64,000 nucleotides of DNA from Bolinopsis microptera (GCF_026151205.1 NC_087072.1:10268169-10332168); one strand, 5' to 3'; counted from the stretch's first letter, positions 1 through 11,249 are shown. Translations and numbers: made by a program. Notes: generated by a model not told the origin, from the letters alone.

Positions 1-321
1 AATTTGGTTATAGTTGACAAAATTCAATTTATTCTGTATTTATCCCAAACACCATGATATATCCATTATCCAATCGACAAAATAAAAATACAATTCATCT
101 CAAACTCTTTAGACACAGCACAAAGTAACTATTTTGTTGGAATAAGAATATTATTGATCTGAATTTATGGGATAAAATGGTACAATATTGATGCTTCATC
201 GCTTTTTTGAAAAAAAATTCAACATAAAAAAGGATAAAACGAAATAAGATACAACTCTTCTAAAATAAAGTTATTTGTTCATTTGAGATAGAGTTTAATG
301 CAAACTGTTTCGATCAGCTAT

Positions 322-1417
322 CTAAACGGCTGTTTGGTTTAACGTTATCCGCGAAGTAGAGGGAGATTTGTTCGGCGAGCCTAACCCTTTCTCTCTCAGC
401 CCCTTAACAAAACTCATAGTCCACCGTCTGAGTGCCTGAACTCTGAAGTAATACAGAACAGGGTCAGGGCAGCATTAACAACAACGGAGACAACTTCTGC
501 GAGCACCCAACTGTAGAAGAACATGAATGTACTCATGTAAAATGGTCGAGGGTAAAGGCTCAAGAAAGATCCTATCATATAGACCGCGTTATTAGCAAAA
601 CAGGGCGCGTTACAAATTAGGAACAACCCTGTAAATAAAGCAAGGGTCACAGAGGCTTTTCTGTTTCTATCACTCATATGTGACACAGAGCTCTTGCGAG
701 CAAGTTTGTTGACTGATATAGTAAAACTGATCAAAGTAACGATGGGGGGAATTCCTAAGCTCAGTGCAAAGAAAATCTGTTCAATCTTAGGGAAAGAACC
801 ACCAAGCTTAAAGAGGTAGTAGTAACAGTAAACAGTAAACTTGTCATAAGCGTAATCTATGTCAGTACCACCATGATGAACTATCAGACCACTCCAAATG
901 AACATGATGAGATGTAGATCCCAGAAAAAGCAAGAAAGACATTCTTCCTCATTTGGTAAAACGGAAAAATTATTGCTATCGTCCGTGAAACACTCAACAA
1001 CATCACCAAAAACATGGACATTCGAGCCAGAAAGTAGAAAACAACATTCCATCCCACGCAGAATATCTGATTATCAAGAATACCTGGCATTCTGTTGTTA
1101 AATAACGATATCATGACGGGAATTGAGATCAGAGATGTGAAGACGTCTAGTCCACAAATACAACTGTATACCAGACTAGCAAAGCCTCTTCGGCGGCTGT
1201 AGAAGAAAAGAGAGATCAAGTTTCCTGGGAGCCCGATCAGAAGACACAACATCAGAATTAGCGCTATGAGTACATCGTATCTTCTGTAAGCCTCGACTGA
1301 TAAGAATCTTTCGACATCAGGGGTATATGTAGGAGAATCAGTAGAATTGACACTGTCCTGATCGTCCATTGTATTTCCAAGTTCTTTCATAATTCCCAAT
1401 TTTCGGGATTCTTTCAC
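322..1417 (-). pseudogene. Frameshifted rhodopsin-class GPCR copy
   Basis: This is a second copy of the intact receptor at 3100-4269, broken by two single-base deletions relative to it. One lies near 911, inside TM4, after the residues SGIYI. The other lies near 463, inside TM7, and destroys the NPxxY motif (NAALNPVL is read as NAALTLFC). In the original frame the C-terminal tail (RRWTMS, then GLGSP.KSP) is still readable down to a stop at 322-324, so the lesions are recent. The intact gene's initiator ATG reads ACG here and the frame opens on GTG, leaving a downstream methionine as the only possible start. Assembly errors could mimic two 1-base deletions, but together with the lost start codon a pseudogene is more likely. 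Confidence 0.85.
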
Positions 1418-1680
1418 ATTAAGGCTTTGAAGATAAATGAACGTTAAAACCAGAATTTGTTGTACTCAAGTAAATAAACAATTACTTTGACAACATTTTT
1501 AAACATTTTATGTTAAAAGGTAGAAAATTTTGAAAAATTCGTTTTCCTTGAAGACTGCAACGGTGCAAAAGGATATTTCAATAACTTCTTTATGTAGGTA
1601 TAACTTGAATACAATTTTTCATGAAGTTGGATAATTTTGATGTGGTGTACAAAGAAGCTGTTGCAAGAGACGTATAGTGG

Positions 1681-1812
1681 TGGGGGGGGGGGGGGGGGGC
1701 TCATGTTTTTTGTCCGTTTTTGTCCGCCCTATTTTTTGTCCGTCTTGGACAAAAAACATGAGCGCCCCCAAAAAACATGAGCGCCCCCACCCCCCCCCCC
1801 CCCCCCCCCCCC
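1681..1812. repeat. Hairpin element flanked by a G-run and a C-run
   Basis: About 18 consecutive G residues open the element and about 24 C residues close it. Between them lies an inverted repeat: 'ctcatgttttttgtcc' on the left is matched by 'ggacaaaaaacatgag' on the right, and the right arm is partly duplicated. The whole unit could fold into one hairpin with a G:C clamp. The equivalent place in the second segmental copy (near 4800) lacks it, so it is an insertion or local expansion. The 'tttttgtccg' core also occurs inside the 4.5 kb element near 27010 and 27415. Confidence 0.7.
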
Positions 1813-2286
1813 AATAAGATAATATTGAATCAACATACCACGTTTCGTTGCATTACGAATATTATTCTGCATCTGACAAAGAAGATTCATTAATCGGGCT
1901 AATTACTCATCTTATTGTCTTGTGAGATCTAAGTTTCTTGAGGGTGTGTTTGTTGCAAGTACAGATACTTTCAAAGATGGATTAAAGAAAGCTGCTGGAG
2001 GTGGACCCACCCCATCGATTCCCATGCACATTTGTCTAAAAGTTAAGGATTAAATGGGCAATGAGGTTGCCCCTTCCCCCAACTGCTGTTTTGGTGGAAA
2101 TGTTACATATCGTTCTCGCTAAGTATTAATCATAGATACAGTAATCCTGTTTAGGTACGAACAAAAACTTCAATGTTGATGTTGTTTTAAACGGTTTCTT
2201 CGAGATAATTGTAAAGTCTCAAAACGTTAAAACGGTTAAAACCTTTTAACTGACAAGACGTTTAAACCCAAAGCGATAACTGCATG

Positions 2287-2929
2287 CAAGGATCGACCAG
2301 GACCGCTTTTTTGACCGGGACCGGGACTGGAAAAAGGTGCCGAGACTGGGAATACGACCGGGACCGGGAATACGACCGGGACCGGGAATACTTTCAATAT
2401 TCTTTGATCTTATAATGTATAATGGCGTTAGGTGCATTTTTTTAACAATATTTTATGTCAGCAAGTTGGTTGATCAGTGTACTGGATTTCTAGAATATTC
2501 TACATTTGATGCAGCGACTTGGAACCAGCGACTTGGAACCAACTGACCAACTCCTACGCAGTACTTCAGACGAGCCCAGATCTCCTAACAACTTGGTATG
2601 TAACGAGGTTACCATATATTTTAAGGACAAGCTGGAGCCCCAGAGACGTAATCACCTGGAGTTCTGGCGGAAAATCACACTCTGTACCCCATCTGAACCA
2701 GCTTGTCTGAATATATCTTTGACCAACTCCTTTTTCAGTCGCATGTGAAAGGTCTTTCAAGTTGGCGAAAAACATTGTAGGGGATAACAGACAAAAAAAA
2801 TCGTTCATTTGTACAAACAAATGTTCGATAATTTAATAACTTTTTTAAAAAATCCGGTCAAAATTTGGCATTTTCTCGGTCGATTTTTGACCGGGACCGG
2901 GATTAAGCTGGGATCCCGGTCGAACCTTG
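2287..2929 (+). mobile_element. Non-autonomous hAT element, 643 bp
   Basis: The ends are 12-base terminal inverted repeats with one mismatch: CAAGGATCGACC on the left and GGTCGAACCTTG on the right. They are flanked by a perfect 8-base target duplication, ACTGCATG, at 2279-2286 and 2930-2937. An 8-base duplication with CA-G-G-type ends is diagnostic of hAT transposons. Subterminal 'gaccgggaccggga' repeats occur at both ends, as is common for transposase-binding arrays. The interior retains a short piece of transposase, so this is an internally deleted derivative. Confidence 0.88.
2506..2748 (+). pseudogene. hAT transposase C-terminal fragment
   Basis: The 80-codon frame contains NEVTIYFKDKLEPQRRNHLE followed by FWRK. 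This resembles the hAT C-terminal dimerisation region, in which an 'E.YL......(D/P)LEWW' block precedes the conserved 'LA..YLSIPATS' stretch. The frame is lost just where that second block should begin. It lies inside the TIR-bounded hAT element at 2287-2929, which supports the assignment. The fragment is too short to be functional and there is no N-terminal BED finger or catalytic core. Confidence 0.55.
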
Positions 2930-3099
2930 ACTGCATGTCAGCGAAGATATCTTAGTGTTAGTGTTATCTATAAAGATGTAAGAGATAAACTGTACATTGA
3001 AATGGCATTGCTGCTGTAACAAAACCCACTTAAGATAATTGGTTTTCAATACAAATTAAAAAGTAAGTGGTAACAGTTGACACAATTGAGTAAAGCTAT

Positions 3100-4269
3100 T
3101 TAAGCGATCGTTTTTCTGCGAACAGTGTTTCTACGAAAGTTGTTTATGTTCATGTGATTGTTTAACTTTATCCGCGAAGAAGGGGGAGATTTGCTCGGCG
3201 AACCCAACCCTCTCTCTTTCGATCCCTTCAAACAACTCATAGTCCACCGTCTCAGTGCCTGAACTCTGAAGTAATACAGAACAGGGTTGAGGGCAGCATT
3301 AACAACAACGGAGACAACTTCTGCGAGCACCCAACTGTAGAAGAACATGAATGTACTCATGTAAAATGGTCGAGGGTAAAGGCTCAAGAAAGATCCTACC
3401 ATGTAGACCGCGTTATTAGCAAAACAGGGCGCGTTACAAATTAGGAACAACCCTGTAAATAAAGCAAGGGTCACAGAAGCTTTTCTGTTCCTATCACTCA
3501 TATGTGACACAGAGCTCTTGCGAGCAAGTTTGTTGACTGATATTGTAAAACTGATCAAAGTAACGATGGGGGGGATTCCTAAACTCAGAACGAATAGAAT
3601 CTGTTCAATCTGAGGGAAGGAATTACCAACTTTAAAGTCGAGTTCGTAGTAACAGTACACGTTTACTTTGTCATAAGAGTAAAACATGTCGGAACCACCA
3701 TGGTGGACTACCAGCCCACTCCAAATGAACATGATGAGAATGTAGATCCCAGAAGAAGCAACAAAGACATTCTTCCTCATTTGGTAAAACGGAAAAACTA
3801 TTGCTATCGTCCGTGAAACACTCAACAACATCACCAAAAACATGGACATTCGAGCCAGAAAGTAGAAAACAACATTCCATCCCACGCAGAATATCTGATT
3901 ATCAAGAATACCTGGCATTCTGTTGTTAAATAACGATATCATAACGGGGATCGAGATCAGACATATGAAGACGTCTAGTCCGCAGATAGAGCTGTAAACC
4001 AGACTGGCAAAGTCTCTTCTGCAGCTGTAAAAGAAAAGAGAGATCAAGTTTCCTGGGAGCCCTATCAAAAGACACAACATCAGAATAAGCGCTATGAGTA
4101 CATCGTATCTTCTGTAAGCCTCGACTGATAAGAATTCTTCGACATCAGGGGTATATGTGGGAGAATCAGTAGAATTGACACCACCTTCACTCAACATAAA
4201 GTTTCCACTTTCTTCCATTATTTCCAGTTTTTGGGTTTCTTTCACACTAGGGCCTTGAAGATGAATCAT
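3100..4269 (-). CDS. Rhodopsin-class (class A) GPCR, orphan, intronless
   Basis: This is a 389-residue seven-transmembrane receptor in one exon. Landmarks are an extracellular N-tail with an NST glycosylation site (residue 32), TM1 with the GN pair (residues 73-74), and a TM3/ECL2 disulfide pair (C128 and C206). The DRY motif is degenerate and reads SRT (152-154). TM6 has CNAPCF, and TM7 ends in NPVLYYF (328-334), the canonical NPxxY. The cytoplasmic tail is about 50 residues, basic and Ser/Thr-rich, suitable for kinase or arrestin control. The start at 4269 is the first ATG; M18 is an alternative. It is an expanding lineage-specific family, as shown by the tandem pseudogene copy at 322-1417. 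The ligand cannot be predicted. The non-canonical SRT suggests altered G-protein activation. Confidence 0.9.
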   Translation of the reverse strand: MIHLQGPSVKETQKLEIMEESGNFMLSEGGVNSTDSPTYTPDVEEFLSVEAYRRYDVLIALILMLCLLIGLPGNLISLFFYSCRRDFASLVYSSICGLDVFICLISIPVMISLFNNRMPGILDNQIFCVGWNVVFYFLARMSMFLVMLLSVSRTIAIVFPFYQMRKNVFVASSGIYILIMFIWSGLVVHHGGSDMFYSYDKVNVYCYYELDFKVGNSFPQIEQILFVLSLGIPPIVTLISFTISVNKLARKSSVSHMSDRNRKASVTLALFTGLFLICNAPCFANNAVYMVGSFLSLYPRPFYMSTFMFFYSWVLAEVVSVVVNAALNPVLYYFRVQALRRWTMSCLKGSKERGLGSPSKSPPSSRIKLNNHMNINNFRRNTVRRKTIA

Positions 4270-4289
4270 TAAAAATAAACGTAAAAGCC

Positions 4290-7040
4290 ATTAGTAAATA
4301 AATTTTAAAACAAATTAGCTTACAATACTAATAGTTAAAGGGTAGAAAGATTTGAAAATTCATTATGCTGTTAGAATACAACCGATATGTAATTGTAGTG
4401 CATCCAACAACGTCGTCGATTTGGGCAGCTAAGTTGATCCTTTACAGGTCTAGAAAGACAAAGGAAAAGTCGCAGACTTTAATTATTGGGGACCACTCAA
4501 GATAGACCACGCCCACTTCCATTTATGTAAACGTTTTAAAGAAAAATATGCCATAAAATGCTTGTGAGTTATGAGCCATCATAGCAACCGCAATCAGTCC
4601 CCTAGCGACATAGGTAAATATGGGTAATTTTATAGAATGAAGTTTAGACAAGCGGATAAAAAGTTGTTCAAAAAGGGACATCCTTGAAAGACTTTCGAAA
4701 CACCCTGTATATACGCCCTAGCCCCTAGAACATATTACATAGCCTTTTCTTGAAGCTGGATATTTTTGATGCGGTGCATAATTGTACTTTATACATATTA
4801 TAACAGAATTGTTGCGTTATAAGATGATATTGTCTTAATATTATTATATATAATTATCATAACATATTTTATCATTATGTCCGACATCAAAGAATTACTA
4901 ATCGGGCATACTTGAGCTCATATTTACTTGTCAGCTGTGATACTATTACTTGATAGTTTCAAAGATGGCACGAATGACGAAGAAGACAGATGCTTCGAGG
5001 GAAAATCTGCATATCATGTTTATACTGAGGAGACATCCTATTGAGGCACGAACAAAAATGTCATGGTTTGTACGTTTTCTGCGATTCCAGCGAAATATTT
5101 AGATTGTCTCAAATGTTATATTATTAAGTCTCAGACAATGGAAAATTAAGACAACCGTCCTTGAGTGAAGAGTAAGCAGGCAAAACGATTAACTAAAGCA
5201 ATTATAACCAATAATTGGTCAACTAGAAACAGGAATCTCGATTGAGAGTAGCAGCGCATGGAGCCTCGAGCCAATAATTGCTTGAGTTATGAAGTAAGTA
5301 ATCAGGTTATATCAGGTACGCAGGTGACCGGGTCTAAATCGCCCAGCTTGCTTACGAATAACTAGATCACCAAACTTGTATATCTCCTCCTGCGCAGCAG
5401 ATCCATATTTAACAGATCTATAATTGTCATGTCAAGTAGTCTTATGATTCATTAAGGCAGACACTCGGCCGACACACTAGCTAATACTCTCAGATGACGT
5501 TACATGTTCCACGCAATTATCTTTATAGCACATAACACACTGGGGAATGGGGATAGGCCTCCGGTTATGAGAGGGGTATAGGACACAAGGGCGGAAAAAA
5601 ACAAGGGCGGAGGACAAGAGGGCGGTAGACAACAAGGGCGGTACTTTCCTAAAAGATCAGCTTAGCAGGACACCTTAAGAATAGTTTAAAGTGAAAGTGA
5701 AAGTGAAAGTTAAACTTCTCTTAGGAAGTACTCTCGGAAAGAGCCTCTCCTCGAGCATTTATAACGTAAGAGTAAGACAGTGAAGACGAAAGGTATGAAA
5801 TGGAAGATTTGTCGAATTGTAGTGCTGTTTAAATGCTGTTATCTTGTAGCGCTGTTTATTGTATTGTTTGACGAACGATTATGTGATTAAAGGGAGAATG
5901 TTCCGATTAGGCATGGGATCACGGCTAGGATGTTGAGTTGGCAATTAACTCTTGCTTATTGTTGGACGATTATTCTGTGCTGTATAACTATAAGGGTGTT
6001 AGGAAGTTTGGGAAGTGCGGCAGATAAACAAGTGGGAAATAGAATAACCTTAACATCCGAGATGTAATCTATGTACGTGATACGAATTTATTACCAGAAT
6101 AAACATCCGATCGTTCAAAGGTAGGACAATCTTAAATTCGTTAGACTGTTCTAATGCACCTGATAAGGAGTACAAATATCCATATCAAAAGTTTGAAATT
6201 GGTGAACTTAGCAATTTTTCAACAAGGGTAAAAACTTAATAGTAGTACCTTAAAACGAGTGTTAATTATATAAACAGAATTTTAGTGTCCAGCCAGATAC
6301 TTTAAAAACTAAACCCTCTTGAATCACAGGCATCCTATAGTGAAGATATTAGTTATTAAACGGTGAAACTTTGATATTAATGGTATTGATGCAGGAGGCG
6401 AGGGAGTGTACACTGAATTACGTGTATTGGCAAGGGCATGATGTTGAGATATTGCGGGCAAGAACATACCACTTAAAGAACGCGTTACGACCGCTTGAAA
6501 AGTACAACCATTATTATTGTGGTTCGGAAACACTGATACTTGTGCAATAGGTAAAATACGGAAATCTATGATAATTACCACTCAAGGTTCATTAAATAAA
6601 CATACCATTACAAAGATGAGTGCCTATTGAAACGGATAATCGGGATGATCATTATCTGTCTGATCTGAGAAGTCTGACAAAAGTGGTTTATTTAGGCGTT
6701 AAAGTTTTGATTTCCCCTCAGAGGATTTCAGTTTATAGGGAGTTTTTTCGGGGGATTTTATCATTTTTTGAAAATCCTACCACAAGCCAAAATTTCCCAA
6801 GTTATTTTTGCTCCAATAGCTGTTCAAAGTGTTCAAAAATGTCAGTGAAATCGAGCACACAATGAGAGAAGCGAATGCAAACAAAATCTAGAGAATTATT
6901 TCACAACAACGAAGTGATGATATCTCCAGAAAACCTTCATAAATTCATTTCACGATAAATTACTAGGTATGGGATTATATGAGGAAAGAGATGCTAAAAA
7001 GTAACACAATGAACTTTTGGAGCTCCTAACGTTCCCCTCA
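4290..7040. other. Intergenic, no gene recognised
   Basis: The left part to about 5130 is the 5' flank duplicated from copy 1. A short GGGCGG-rich stretch at 5583-5655 repeats 'caagggcgg' four times. About 40 bases of it recur in reverse complement near 46896-46935 inside a DAP intron. The remaining open frames are short and without recognisable motifs. Confidence 0.6.
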
Positions 7041-7046
7041 AAAGTG

Positions 7047-7082
7047 AGAACACTTCGTTTAGCATAAGTCGAGAAGTGTTCT
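7047..7082. repeat. Perfect 10 bp inverted repeat
   Basis: AGAACACTTC at 7047-7056 is matched exactly by GAAGTGTTCT at 7073-7082 with a 16-base loop. No neighbouring gene explains it. It may be a residue of a short transposon or a chance hairpin. Confidence 0.5.
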
Positions 7083-7475
7083 ATATTTAATGTGGGTATG
7101 TAAGTTATGAGGTAGAGATCTTAGTCTGTGATAGCCAAGTCTAAGGAACAAATAGAAGATACATGGTTGGTTTTGAGCCTTGAACCTGCGCCAGCGGTGC
7201 TGTGATGACGTCAGAGCTGGTGTTGTTGAATGGGGTTTAATGTAACCTGTAACAGGTCTTGATATAATGAGGCCAATTCCTTTATTAAGGATTCGTCTAT
7301 ACAGGGACTCAGGATGGGGTTAGTTAGATAGTTAGTTGGTTAGTTAGAGAGTTATTGTTATTTTGCCGTTATCTATGGAACCATTTAAAGTCACATTTAT
7401 TATATTTGACAAACTCATTTCTGACTGTACTCAGTACTGAAAAAGTCATCTCTAAATTTTCATATGATATAAAAG

Positions 7476-8560
7476 GGCAATTTGGTAATCTAGCTAGGCA
7501 CACTTGGGGCACAAAATTGAATTTCCTGGGACACACTTGCGGCAAAATGTTACTTGCGGCACACTTGGGGCACACTTGGGGCAGATACAGTTGGGGCACA
7601 CTTGGGGCACAGTTGAGGCAAACAAATTACCTGAAGTACAGTTTAAGTAAACTAAACACACTTGGGGCACTTCCTGTTGTTCGACCTTCCGGGCCCAACA
7701 CTGCCCCCCGGTCCTCAGCACAACCATCCACCTCTGGAGTTGGCCCTCCACCCCCTCCTCCCATCGTTCCTGCCGTCGCTCCACCGCCTCCAATCGTTCC
7801 TGCAGTCACGCCATCGCTTCCCACTGCCGCAGCTCCTCCACATCCACCAGTCACCACTCACCACCACACCGAGCTCGCTCAGTAATGAGGACCTTTTCCA
7901 TCCTTGGTATCGTTCACGAATACGACAGAGTGATGGGACGAGTCAATGCTGGTTCATCGCTTGCCTCTGCTTTGGACGAGGAGTCTCTGTCGGTTTCCTT
8001 CTTCTCTCGCAAAAGAGTTGTAGCGGAGGCATCAAAGGTGGATATGGCGGCGCTGCAGCACGGAATACTGCAACTACGAAAAGTGACATTGAAGAATGTG
8101 TTCCCTATCGCATCTTCAATTTGTAACCGGAAATCAGCAGAGCTGAGAACTCTGCACGCTGCAGGAACGAAAAGACAGTATTAGATAAAATGTGGAATTT
8201 TATTAATGTATTAGTTGTTTAATGTATTGGTATTCAGGAATTAGGTTAATTTTAATTAAATTAAAAATTACGTATACGTTGTTACTTATTATTACACCAG
8301 AAGATTGTTTACCTTTTTGCCCCAAGTGTGCCCCAGCTGTTCCCCAACTGTATCTGCCCCAAGTGTGCCCCAAGTAACCTTGTGCCCCAAGTGTGTTTAG
8401 TTTACTTAAACTGTGCTTCAGGTCATTTTTTGCCTCAACTGTGCCCCAACTGTGCCCCAAGTGTGCCCCAAGTAACTTTTTGCCCCAAGTGTGCCCCAGG
8501 AAATTCAATTTTGTGCCCCAAGTGTGCCCCAAGTGTGCCTAGCTAGATTACCAAATTGCC
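7476..8560. mobile_element. 1.1 kb TIR element with CTTGGGGCACA repeats and captured cargo
   Basis: Both ends read GGCAATTTGGTAATCTAGCT inward and are flanked by a perfect 8-base target duplication TATAAAAG (7468-7475 and 8561-8568). The inverted arms, about 200 bases each, are built largely from an 11-base tandem unit, CTTGGGGCACA and variants. Between the arms, 7660-8190 is GC-richer and looks exonic. A proline-rich frame (GVGPPPPPPIVPAVAPPPP) ends at a TAA overlapping the ATG of a 99-codon frame at 7885-8184. No transposase is present, so the element is non-autonomous. The 8-base duplication fits hAT, Merlin or P types, and GG at the tip favours Merlin. The superfamily is not settled. Confidence 0.85.
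7885..8184 (+). CDS. 99-residue open frame inside the TIR element, unknown
   Basis: This ATG-initiated frame (MRTFSILGIVHEYDRVMGRV...) lies between the inverted arms of the 7476-8560 element. Composition is balanced, with no low complexity and no domain I recognise. The upstream frame that ends at its ATG encodes a polyproline region. The two may be pieces of a host gene captured by the transposon, with a frame break between them. It may equally be non-coding cargo. I see no promoter or splice signals that would decide. Confidence 0.3.
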   Translation: MRTFSILGIVHEYDRVMGRVNAGSSLASALDEESLSVSFFSRKRVVAEASKVDMAALQHGILQLRKVTLKNVFPIASSICNRKSAELRTLHAAGTKRQY

Positions 8561-8729
8561 TATAAAAGTATTTTTAAATTTTCAAACACGATCGACTGTT
8601 CTATTGGCTTTGTGCTTATAAAGGGACTGAAGGTTATGAATATTGAATACAAATGCAGATTGTCCAATGTCCCGCAGCTTGCTTCAATAGCCAAGAAGAA
8701 CAAAAGGAAGCTGCTCCCGCACTGACAAT

Positions 8730-8890
8730 GGGGGGGGGGGGGGGGGGGGGAGGAGCCAACCATATTGAAGTATATTGAAATGGGATATACTTTAAAATAC
8801 TTTAATATACTTTAATATTCTTTAATACACTTAAATATACTTTAATATTCTTTAATATACTTTAATGTATTTTAATATACTTTAAGATAA
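8730..8890. repeat. G21 run followed by TACTTTAATA minisatellite
   Basis: A run of 21 G residues (8730-8750) is followed at about 8764-8890 by imperfect tandem copies of a 10-base unit 'tactttaata'. It lies 170 bases outside the TIR element. Nothing coding is visible. Confidence 0.75.
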
Positions 8891-9274
8891 TTTGGTCGCT
8901 TAATTTCTTTAAAGGTCTATAATGTATAGATTAGATTTACCTTTCATGTAAAGTTAGTCTTGTTCAAAGATTTGATACTTGACCAATTTATGGGCCAAAA
9001 TATATCAAATTTTGTGCATATTCCCAAATATGGGCATATGGTTTTTTGATTCATAATTTAGCCATTTTTGTCCAGTCTCGATGAAAATTCAAATAAAAGT
9101 TCAGGGGATCACTAGCTACAAGTAGAGCACCTTAAATCGGGGTTTTGGGCATTTTTAGGTGGTTCTGCATAATTGGGCCAAAAAGGGACCAGATATGGGC
9201 GCGGCTGCCCTGCACGATTGGGGAATTTTTGGTGGAATATTATATCTAGCTAGCTACAGACCACTTATTTTTTA

Positions 9275-9810
9275 GATTTTCTTAAAGAGAGGCTGGGCCT
9301 GGATGGCCGACGAGAGAATAGAAAGATTAACTAAGACAACATGTGAGTAGTCTCTAATTGTCACACCGGTCTGGTCCAGCTCCTTGGGCACAATTAGGCG
9401 TTTGGTGCAGTTTGCGAAATTTACAATAGTGGTGATATGCTGGTTGTCAAATATTTCATTGACTAAATGGTCCTGGAAATAGTGCCCTCTTATTTGGGCG
9501 ATAGCCGGGCACTATCCAAGAAAATGTTAAACAGTCTCCTCTTCATCACCGCACATAGGACAAGCACTGATGCTTGATTTACAAATGAAGTGAGGGTGTT
9601 TGTGCAGGCCACAATGTCCCGTGATAAGGTGCAATGCAGTTCTGTAATTTTGTCTGTTGTTGCTACTACTAATGACAATTTAGTGAGACATGCGTAAAGC
9701 GTGAAATGATTGATGCCTCGTCCGCCGCACCTATCAATCGGATAGTCTTTTCTGAGGTTTACAGCTGTTTTCTTTTCATTTCTCCCATCAGTATACCTCA
9801 CGACATGATG
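9275..9810 (-). pseudogene. Decayed 3' end of a LINE (zinc-knuckle tail)
   Basis: On the minus strand, between about 9660 and 9430, one frame reads ALHLITGHCGLHKH, ACPMCGDEEETV and HFLG, then CPAIAQIRGHYF. This is the Cys-Cys-His-Cys knuckle with preceding 'LxxGHCxLxxH' found at the C-terminus of Jockey/I-type LINE ORF2 proteins after RNase H. Two in-frame stops interrupt it. A 'YTDG' stretch further upstream (about 9790) hints at the start of the RNase H domain. The downstream frame (NFAKCTKRLIVPKELDQTGV) continues to about 9275. It is a truncated relic, unrelated to the CR1-like element at 16965-20432. Confidence 0.65.
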
Positions 9811-9835
9811 TACATTGTTACACTCGCTATGACTA

Positions 9836-9886
9836 TTATATAATATTATTATATAATAATAATTATATATATATATATATATATAA
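9836..9886. repeat. AT dinucleotide/TAA microsatellite
   Basis: Alternating 'taat' and (AT)n sequence borders the upstream end of the LINE relic. It is simple sequence only. Confidence 0.8.
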
Positions 9887-10400
9887 CGACTTGTATAACA
9901 GATAACAATAAAAGGACGATCTGCCCACTTCCCTCCTATTAGGCACCTAAAGACCTAAATGGGTAATCAGGGGTAATCACACTGGCAAGGGAGTTTTGGC
10001 GCCTTCCCTTTCACCAAGAATCAGTACAATTCACATGGAGCGTATTACACATACTTAACACAAACATACAGTGTACATAGTCCTGATGAGAAGTACGTGT
10101 ATTGGCGTCTGTTCTGTTCCTGTACGGGACCCCAACCATGTCCAGTAGACAGTGTCTACTTCCTCCGAGGCTAATGTATCCACTGTACGTAACCACACAA
10201 ATACAATAAACAATATACACGATATGCCTGATTCCACGATCGAAGTTCACTATGATGGAACAAGATTAAATCTTGCCTTTCTACATACATGGTTTGATTT
10301 CTATCCACGAATATATCTTGTCGATGAATTTAAGGCTTTTAGTTTTATGGCCCCCACGTTTTGTGAAATTTGGTTAACTTGTTTAATAAGCGTTAAAATC

Positions 10401-10591
10401 ATATGGTATTATACCACGTGTTATACCACGTGTTATATGGTATTATACCACGTGTTATACCACGTGTTATATGGTATTATACCACGTGTTATACCACGTA
10501 TTATACCACGTGTTATACCATGTGTTATATGGTATTATACCACGTGTTATACCACGTGTTATATGATACTATACCACGTGTTATACCACGT
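10401..10591. repeat. Tandem array of CACGTG E-boxes
   Basis: A 34-36 base unit, made of 'atggtattata' plus two copies of 'CCACGTGTTATA', is repeated about five times. By direct count nine perfect CACGTG hexamers are present, plus three one-base variants (CACGTA, CATGTG, CACGTT), at 12-base or 22-24-base spacing. CACGTG is the binding site of Myc/Max, USF, MITF and CLOCK bHLH factors. The array lies about 0.7 kb upstream of the LGR-like receptor start. Confidence 0.9.
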
Positions 10592-11249
10592 TAAATTTCC
10601 AGGGGAGAAGATATCTAGTCAGTACATTAAAACAGATAGCAGTTAGACGTAGTATATTATTATCCTCTCAATTAAAAAACGTAGAACTCAGAGTTACTAT
10701 ATGACGATTATAGTAACTGATGATATTTCATTTAGAGTTATTCAAGTTATCTTGCTATATTATTCTGTATTAATGTTTACAATCAAATGATACTTTTTAC
10801 ATCTTACTATATTGTATGTAGATTGTTTGTCTTGTTTGTCCAGTGATCGAATTGGTGGTTTAAGTCTAAAATCAGATATAATCCAGGTAAAAACCCGCCA
10901 GTATGGGAGATGGTTGATAGATATAATTAAATAAGGAAGTCATAATGCTTCTTAAAGTGCAACCATACAATATTTGTACATAAGATGAAGTGAAAATATT
11001 CAGCAGTTGTGATTTGAAAAAACGAAGTGCCAGGCTCAAGTGCCAGGCTCAAGCACAATATGACGCGTTAGCAAGCCATCGTTGGCAAGCCTGCCTTTTC
11101 ATTACCTTAATAGCCTTTGTGAGCTGGTATCCATCGCAGTAGAATTTGGTTGTGGCACGCTATACAATGGGAATGTTTAAGTGGGCGAGCGTCAATTGCA
11201 CGCTTCTGTCCATTATTTAAGGAAGCGAGTTATTCAAATTTACAAAACC

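Larger units (their letters stand above)
300..5130. repeat. Tandem segmental duplication carrying two GPCR copies
   Basis: About 300-2230 and 3090-5130 are diverged copies of one segment. Beyond the GPCR reading frames, the 5' flanks share recognisable blocks in the same order: a 'ggtagaaa..ttgaaaa' block near 1518 and 4340, a 'tcaaagatgg' block near 1971 and 4958, and a 'ggyacgaacaaaaa' block near 2154 and 5045. The left copy has gained a G/C-run hairpin at 1681-1812, and a hAT element lies between the copies at 2287-2929. Boundaries are approximate because I aligned by eye. Confidence 0.7.

Noticed and set aside
10011-10250. 79- and 60-codon minus-strand frames and an overlapping plus frame
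   Set aside because: There are no motifs, and the plus frame runs on into the E-box minisatellite.
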